A DNA stretch of 64,000 nt from Prorocentrum cordatum (taxonomy: Eukaryota > Sar > Dinophyceae > Prorocentrales > Prorocentraceae). Positions 58,280-64,000 of the stretch are shown here, one piece after another (position 1 is the first letter of the stretch; each line of letters starts with the position of its first letter). The stretch lies in NCBI GenBank assembly GCA_963575745.1, contig CAUYUJ010015759.1, positions 46,497 to 110,496 on the forward strand, given 5' to 3'. Under the pieces are notes generated by a model. That model had not been told where the DNA came from, did no database searches, and worked only from the letters and a program-made list of their open reading frames with translations. The position numbers were made by a program, and so were the translations under genes.

Positions 58280-58500
58280 ATCAGCGCGCGGTCAGCGCAG
58301 CGGCGAAAGCGCTCCGACGGCGGCGGGCGGGGCTGCGGCGGGGGGGCAAACCGACGGCGAGCTGCGCAGGGGATGGAGGGGGGGGCGCTGCACGGGCCAC
58401 GGCGCGGAGCTGCACCTCGGCCGTCGGGGGCGCTTCCACGTGCAAGTGAGGTCCGCACGGGCGGCGAGGACGAGGACGAGGAGGACGAGGTGATGTGGTA
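58280..58500. other. GC-rich DNA in the kinase intron
   Basis: Open on both strands. A minus-strand frame reading VEAPPTAEVQLRAVARAA could be an exon but has no kinase motif. Confidence 0.25.
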
Positions 58501-59104
58501 GGAAGACCGGGGGGTGGGTGGGCCGAAGAAGAAACAGCTGCGTAAACATCCACGTTCGGAGGTCCGCGTGGGTTTCTTGGGTCGGCACTGGGACCCCGGA
58601 GCGCGCCAGGGGCGGCGCAAGGAGGCCCAGCGCCGATCCATGAGTTCCGCGCGAACCTCCGAAAGTCGATGCTTACCAATTGCTCCTCTTCGACTCTTAC
58701 CCTGCCCGTGGCCAATCACAGTCATCGTGCGACCAGAAGGAACGCACCACAAGGAACGCAGGGGCGTTTCTGGCCATGGCGGGCCGAGGTCAAACAGGCT
58801 CCGCTGTAACAATCTCAGAAGCGGCCCCTCCTGAGCCCGAGGTCGTCCTGAAGTGTCACCCACCGTCCTGACTGCGGCTGACGCTCCGCGCGCGATCGGC
58901 AGCCACGCTGCCGGCGGCATCTGGCGAGGAGGAGGGAGCAACTGAGCAGGGCGGGAGGCGGGGAGCAGAAAGCAGGCAGCGCCCGCGACGCAGTTCTGAC
59001 ACGGACCCAGGCCACAGACAGGTTCCACGGCACAGATCTGAGGGACGGCCCGACAACCGAGCCCCTCCTCAGCCCAAAGCGGTTCTGACTTCAGCGTCTT
59101 GACT

Positions 59105-59157
59105 GTACGGACACCCTCTTCCACCACCCTCCTCACCAAACTCGTCCTCGCCATCAC
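59105..59157 (+). repeat. TGTACGGACACCCTCTTCC repeat, copy 1
   Basis: A roughly 53-bp block recurs almost exactly at 59708-59760 and in part at 59563-59610. CTCGCCATCACACCATCGCC words fill the space between (59590-59770). Confidence 0.85.
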
Positions 59158-59403
59158 TAGAGGCCTCCTTGATGGGGTCAGAGTAGAGGAGGTCGGAGGA
59201 TCGCGCCGCATCGCCGATACATCGGCGATGCATCGGCGGTGCATCGATGATGCACCGGCGATGCATCGTCGACGTCGGCGATGCATCGGCGACGTCGGCG
59301 TGAAGCAAATCGGGCTCCGCATCGAGCCGCATCGGCGATGCATCGGTGATGCGGCGCGATCCTCCGACCCCATCTACTCCGACCCCATCTAGGAGGCCTA
59401 GAG
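59158..59403. mobile_element. MITE with about 58-bp terminal inverted repeats
   Basis: The left arm is TAGAGGCCTCCTTGATGGGG then TCGGAGGATCGCGCCGCATC. The right arm ends in the inverted copy, GATGCGGCGCGATCCTCC then CATCTAGGAGGCCTAGA. The centre is built of GATGCATCGGC repeats. It sits directly against the repeat at 59105-59157, and a partial end, CCATCTAAAGGCCTAGG, occurs at about 59692. It has no coding capacity. Related ends bound 8791-9585. Confidence 0.75.
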
Positions 59404-61340
59404 GATGTTCGTCTGCCGCTGCACTTCCCATGTTTCCATATTTTCCTGGGAATCGAGGACGAGTTGTGTCTCTGTGTGAGCTCTTCCCTCCTGAAGAATG
59501 TCGGAGACGCACTGACCCAGGTCAATCCAGACCCAGGTGAGTCAGCACACTCCTCCAGACTCGTCCACCCTCTTCCACCACCCTCCTCACCAAACTCGCC
59601 CTCGCCATCACACCATCGCCCTCGCCAAACTCGCCCTCGCCATCACACCATGTCCACCAAACTCGCCCTCGCCATCACACCATCGCCGACTCCATCTAAA
59701 GGCCTAGGTGTACGGACACCCTCTTCCACCACCCTCCTCACCAAACTCGCCCTCGCCATCACACCATCGCCGTCCGCGCCCTCGTCCGCTCCCGGCCAGG
59801 CCGACTCTGGGCCCAGCACCGAGTGCTGCACACGCACGCGCACGCCTGGCCAGGAAGGTGCGCACACCGGACCCTGCCCTGACATCCTCGCGTCGTGAAA
59901 ACGCAAGCCCGTACGCTCTTCTTGTTGTTTGACAGTTCAATTTCGGCCTCGAGGGGCACTTACCAGCCCTCGGGACCGTGAAAAAGCGCGGCATGAGCAA
60001 ACGGCCCGGGGAAGGGGTTTAGACTCTCTGGGGAGCTGCGTTACGAACAAAAACTCGTTCGTCGGCGGCGAGGCAGAGCTGGCTGCATCAGCGCTAGAGC
60101 TAGACGGGGGCACCGAAAAGCGAATTGGCCCGCGTGCACGAGCGAGACGAGGGCAGGTGCGGGACGAACAAAAACAGGACGTCGGCTGGGTGGGCCCAGG
60201 ATGGGCCTGGCCGGGATCGTGTCTGGCCGTGTCGTCCCCCCGACGAGGTGCCCTTCCGGGGGCGGCGCGCGGCGGAGCGACCCCCTGAGATCCGACGTCG
60301 CGTCGCGAAGAGACTTGCAACACCGTGCAAAACCACAACCGGGGAGCCCTGGACCCCGACTTCCCGCTGCACTCCTCGACCCAGATCGACCTGCTTGAGG
60401 GCCTGGTGAGGGGCAACGAGGGGTGGGGATTGGCACAGGGGGGAAAACATTGGCCTGGAATCGGCGGTACATCGCCGGCAGATCGGCGATAGGCCCCCGG
60501 TAGCAAAACCGCACCTCCCTGGGCGGCTTGGGGCGATCGGGGCCCCCATCGGCGATCAATGGGCGACTGGGGGCCGATGCATCCCCCCCTATGAAAGCCT
60601 GTCCCCCCCCCCTTTCGTTGCCCCCTGGGGCCCGAAACGGAGCGAAAAGCGCCCGGTGCAAAACAAGCATGCGGTGCCAGGACCTCGGGGCCCCCGCGCG
60701 CGCGGGCCGTGCCCCCCCACCTGCAGCAGCGGGAACATCAGGTCTCCCTCGGGCCTGCCGGTGGCGGGGGTAGGGCGAGAAGCGGAGGGGGCGATGCTGC
60801 GACGCGCGGCGTCGCAATGCGCGTGCTCGACGCGTGCTACAGCGCCTCACTGCCGCGGCCAAGAGCCACGGCAGGAGGTCGCACGAAGAAAATACACAAG
60901 AGAGGCAGACCGTGCGGCTATAGGAGGGGGGAGAGAGGAGGGACAGGACGGACGGCTTCGAGCGCTCGTTCCCGCAGCTGGTCTGAGAGGGAGTGAGCAG
61001 GGGGGCGGAGGTGGAGCAGGGAGGAAGGAGGAGGCGGCCGAGGAGGAGGAGGCGGCCGAGGAGGAGGAGGAGGAGGAGGAGGAGGAGGAGGCCGAAGGCT
61101 TGGGCGGCGATGGGGACGAGCGAGGAGCGGCAAGGGAGGCTGGGCCGGAAGGGACGGAAGCGGAGCAGCTGAGCGGGAGAAGAGCACAAGAGGGGAGCCG
61201 ACGATGGGAACGGCTGAGCGCGGGACGCGCCAATTGGCAGGCTCTCGACGAGAGTGTGGGCCCCTCCCCCCCCCGGGCGAGGCGGCAGCGGCGCGGCTGC
61301 AGAGGCGGCGAGGCGCCGCGCTCGGGAGCGGCGGAGCGGC
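59404..61340. other. Kinase intron with repeats
   Basis: Contains the 59.5-59.8 kb CTCGCCATCACACC repeats, GATCGGCG-rich sequence (60460-60580) and a (GGA)n tract (61015-61095). No exon was recognised, although a short kinase exon may be present. Confidence 0.4.
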
Positions 61341-61354
61341 GGGGCGGGGCGTCC

Positions 61355-61415
61355 CCTGTAGCGCCGGCGGCTGGTTCAGCAGCAGCTCCAGTAGGACGGT
61401 GCCGAAGGCGTACAC
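61355..61415 (-). CDS. Protein kinase exon 2 (subdomain IX)
   Basis: After GCGCAG (acceptor, followed by G) at 61418-61416, the frame reads VYAFGTVLLELLLNQPPAL. This is the D-V-Y-x-F-G-x-x-L-x-E-L motif of kinase subdomain IX, with the initial D/E supplied by the previous exon. The end is not certain, with a possible GC donor near 61359-61355. It joins the 63.2 kb exon as ...VTEASE|VYAFGTV, the expected kinase order, with no residue missing. Confidence 0.65.
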
Positions 61416-62583
61416 CTGCGCCGCGCGGCTACTCCGCGCGCACGCCGTGGCAGGGCGCGACCCCCTCTGCCCCCCCCCCCCAGGGGGGCCGGTGGGAGGC
61501 AGGCCCAGGCTCCTGCGCTCCTCGGGCGCCCCCCGCTCCCAGCCCGGAAGCACATCCTGCTCCCCAGCTTCGATCCGGAACCGACCCGGGAACCCCACTT
61601 CGTCTGACAGCCCCGAGCCCCCGGGATCTCTCCTCTAGGTGCCCCCGGGATCCCGATGGGAATCGGGCCCGAGAGAAGGGCTGGGCGAGGGCTCTTCAGC
61701 CCCTGTTCGGCCTGCCGTGGATTCGGGGGGCTCCGATCTCCTCAGCGATTCTGAGATTGCTGTTCGACGCTTCGAAAGACATGAACCATCCGCGCCCTCG
61801 CTTACTACCTAAGGCTTAGTCCACACAAGTATTCAAATGCAGAGCGACCTGGAACGAGACGGCATCCATATAAAAGACGCCGAAAACGCACATCCGAGTG
61901 AGCAAATATCATCCCATGCCTAACACGCACACCCGAACGAGCAAATCTGATCCCATGCCCATAACCACAAACTCCCCCCACACGATACCATTGGCCGTTC
62001 CGCCGAGTCGCCGCAAAGCGCGGTGTACAAACATTGCTGGACATGGAATTGCAAGAGCATGCGAAAGGAATTCGCGAGCGTATGCGACGCGAGCGACATT
62101 CCCAGGAACCCAAATTTCCAATGTCCGCATGCACCGAGGAGTGTCAACGACTGGGTCTGGCCAACTATGGTGCTCCGATTTCTGATAACTGCTAGCCGAA
62201 GGCTTCTGCCTACGACCATACCCATCAAAGTGTATGCACCAGTCATGCCTGCAAGGCCAGAGTCTGAGCAAAGGGAGCAAGCGCCCCCACCGAAGATTTA
62301 CGTACAGCGTCAGGAGTGCGCGAGACCCTTGCAGGATCTGCCGATCGCGTCTTCTGATGCCGACTGCGCCAAGCGTCCTGGGAGCCCGCCGACGCGCCCG
62401 CGATGGAAAAGACCTCGACGAGGAGGCCACGCGAACCCGCCGACGGAGGACGACTGCTGCCTGGGCCCCCCACCCCCCCAAGACTTATGTTGCGCCCATC
62501 GCACGTAAGGGCCACATCCCAGAAATAATTTCGAGCACCCGGAAGAGTGTCGAAAGAGTATCGAAACAGTGTCGAAACGGTGT

Positions 62584-62690
62584 CGGACGAGTGTCTCCCA
62601 GGGCCCGACACGTGAAAACCCTCGAGTTTCGGTAGTTTTCTGGTGCTCGAAATTCTTTCTGGTGATCAAGGCTGAAGTATAATGGGCCTG
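62584..62690 (+). repeat. Dispersed repeat, copy 2 (partner at 10.9 kb)
   Basis: TCTCCCAGGGCCCGACACGTG through CTCGAAATTCTTTCTGGTGA matches 10932-11025. It is preceded by (GTGTCGAAAC)n-like units at 62546-62585. Confidence 0.7.
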
Positions 62691-62696
62691 TTTTCC

Positions 62697-62845
62697 ACCA
62701 CCACCACCATGAGTTGGAGGGGGGAAGGAGGTGGAGGACGAGGAGGAGGAGGACGACGACGAAGAGGTGGAGGTCGAGGAGGATGAGGAAGAGGAGGAGG
62801 AGAAGGACTCCCTCCTCCTCCTCCTCCAAATTATGGTGGTGGTGG
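62697..62845. repeat. (CCA)n, (GGA)n and (CCT)n cluster
   Basis: CCACCACC at 62696-62709, GAGGAG/GACGAC purine repeats at 62715-62805, then CTCCTCCTCC at 62811-62827. The two opposite-strand tracts could pair. Confidence 0.8.
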
Positions 62846-63116
62846 AAAACACGCCCATCAAAGCAGGTTGGAACATCATAACTCGAGACACGCGCTCGGC
62901 CCCTGGCCGATCCTTCTCCAGACGGGGCCCGCGAGGCAGAACGGCAGCAGAGCGTGCGGCGGCCAGGCCCGCAGGCACCCCTCCGGGCGCTGGGCGCGCC
63001 GCGCGAGGCGAGCAGGGACCAGGGGAAAGTGCGGCATTGGCACGCTGCTCGTTGACATGTGTCACGTGTGCGGAGCTACACTGTCAATGCTGCGGGGAAG
63101 GGGCGCCGGCGCCGTC

Positions 63117-63192
63117 CTCGGAGGCCTCGGTGACGCGGCCGGACAGCGCGTAGGTGGGGCACACGTAGCCGGGCGTGCCGCTGATGTCTCCG
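63117..63192 (-). CDS. Protein kinase exon 1 in window (activation segment)
   Basis: The frame reads ISGTPGYVCPTYALSGRVTE then ASE, which is the activation-loop end and P+1 loop (GT-x-GY-x-x-P-x-Y) of a TKL/IRAK-like or receptor-like kinase. The start is near GCGGAG (63193) or the later ATCAG. At the other end the frame leaves kinase sequence after GAG at 63117, where the next bases are GACGGC: a GA donor, a class used in dinoflagellates. With the exons at 61.4 and 58.2 kb it forms one minus-strand gene phosphorylating an unknown Ser/Thr (or Tyr) target. The catalytic loop (HRD) and ATP-binding lobe must lie beyond 64 kb. Confidence 0.6.
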
Positions 63193-64000
63193 CCCGCGGG
63201 CCGCCGCGGACAGGGGCGCCGCGCCCGCGGGCGCCGTCCCCGTCGTCGTCAGAGGCGCCGCCACGGTTACTTGGCCACCACCCTACCCTGTCGTCATCAC
63301 CTTCGCTCGCGTCGTGGCCAGCGGCAGCCGTCATCGCAGTGGTCGCTGTCAAGACGGTCATCGTCGTCGCTGCCATCGTCGTCGCTGGAAGTACCGCCAC
63401 CATCGTCACAGCCACAACCACCGTCATCAGCACCATCGTGATCAACGTTGTCGCCCTTTTCATCATCCTCTCGTGACCATGTTGAGTCAAGCCATCGCTG
63501 TTATGTGGGAGACCTGGCCCTGAGGCCTCCCTGGGCCAGAGACCAAACTCCTAAAGGCACCATGGTGTTTCCGCAGGCATGCTTCTTGTATCGTCCCCGT
63601 CAGAGCACGCGGTGGGCAGTGCTGGTGTTGTGGAAGCAGCAGCGCTGCGACGGCGGACGGCTACGTCCACTGCGCTCGCGCTCCAGACGAAGTACTAGCA
63701 GCACAGCAGATGGGTGCAGCCAGCACCCTCGGCGCTCGAGCCGCCAGATTGGGCGCGACGTAGCGAGCCATCGGCGTGCGCGCTCCCTGGCGCAAGCCAT
63801 GGGGTCAACTTCGGGCTCGCGAGAGGCGAAGTAGAATGCACAACGCTTGAGGCCTCGCCCGCGAGCGAGTTGGGCGAGCGCGTCCGTATTTTACAATTAG
63901 AGATGAGGCGACTCACCACAGGTTGAAAGAGAGCCCAGGCCCAGCAAGGCGCTGGCGGAAGCGACACACCGAAGGTGGTGGCTGCACGCCCACGGCACAA
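63193..64000. other. Upstream kinase intron
   Basis: (GTCATC)-like repeats at 63285-63460, then mixed sequence. No HRD, DFG or glycine-loop motif was seen on the minus strand up to the window edge. Confidence 0.4.

Noticed and set aside
1-64000. Dinoflagellate spliced-leader gene or rRNA genes
   Set aside because: By eye I found no CCATTTTGGCTCAAG-type leader and no rRNA-like block. A small variant could be missed.

Overview
The window reads as nuclear DNA of a dinoflagellate, possibly Prorocentrum-like, although the species cannot be fixed from sequence alone. It is GC-rich and gene-poor, and it is filled with microsatellites, minisatellites, small inverted-repeat elements and decayed non-LTR retrotransposons. 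The genic pieces are short exons separated by kilobase introns. Several plausible splice donors are GA or GC rather than GT, and acceptors are AG, mostly followed by G. One gene carries a 'HCWS ... CAFxxNQ' domain of a kind I recall from dinoflagellate proteins. Nothing looks prokaryotic, so operons and ribosome binding sites do not apply.

Most host coding signal is on the minus strand. From high to low coordinates: (1) three exons of one TKL/IRAK-like protein kinase at about 63.2, 61.4 and 58.2 kb, giving the activation segment, the subdomain IX helix and part of the C-lobe. (2) A 758-bp serine- and lysine-rich open frame at 20.8-20.06 kb. (3) A multi-pass membrane protein gene at 14.56-12.10 kb, where two exon junctions keep phase. 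(4) Four lysine/glutamate-rich exons at 5.31, 3.25, 1.93 and 0.36 kb, ending in a TGA at position 69. It is open whether (2), (3) and (4) are one, two or three genes. A weak plus-strand candidate lies at 33.6-34.15 kb.

Retroelements: a degenerate LINE (plus, about 15.1-19.54 kb) with reverse transcriptase, zinc-knuckle, RNase H and C-terminal domains, broken by one frameshift and several stops. The 3' end of a second LINE type (minus, 54.38-53.36 kb). A badly decayed minus-strand region at 42.95-37.0 kb with ORF1 and endonuclease traces, probably two related copies. Coding-like but unclassified GC-rich DNA at 27.65-22.75 kb.

Repeats fill most of the rest. The clearest are ten 73-bp units at 55.26-55.99 kb, about a dozen 90-bp units at 21.72-22.73 kb, (CAT)n-like tracts at 5.44-7.38 kb, a 1.15-kb (CCT)n-like tract at 50.52-51.69 kb, a pentanucleotide array at 45.24-45.79 kb, and several MITE-like inverted-repeat elements in repeated families. 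The best candidates for something new are the split kinase with non-GT introns, the membrane-protein gene, and the small hairpin or terminal-inverted-repeat families.
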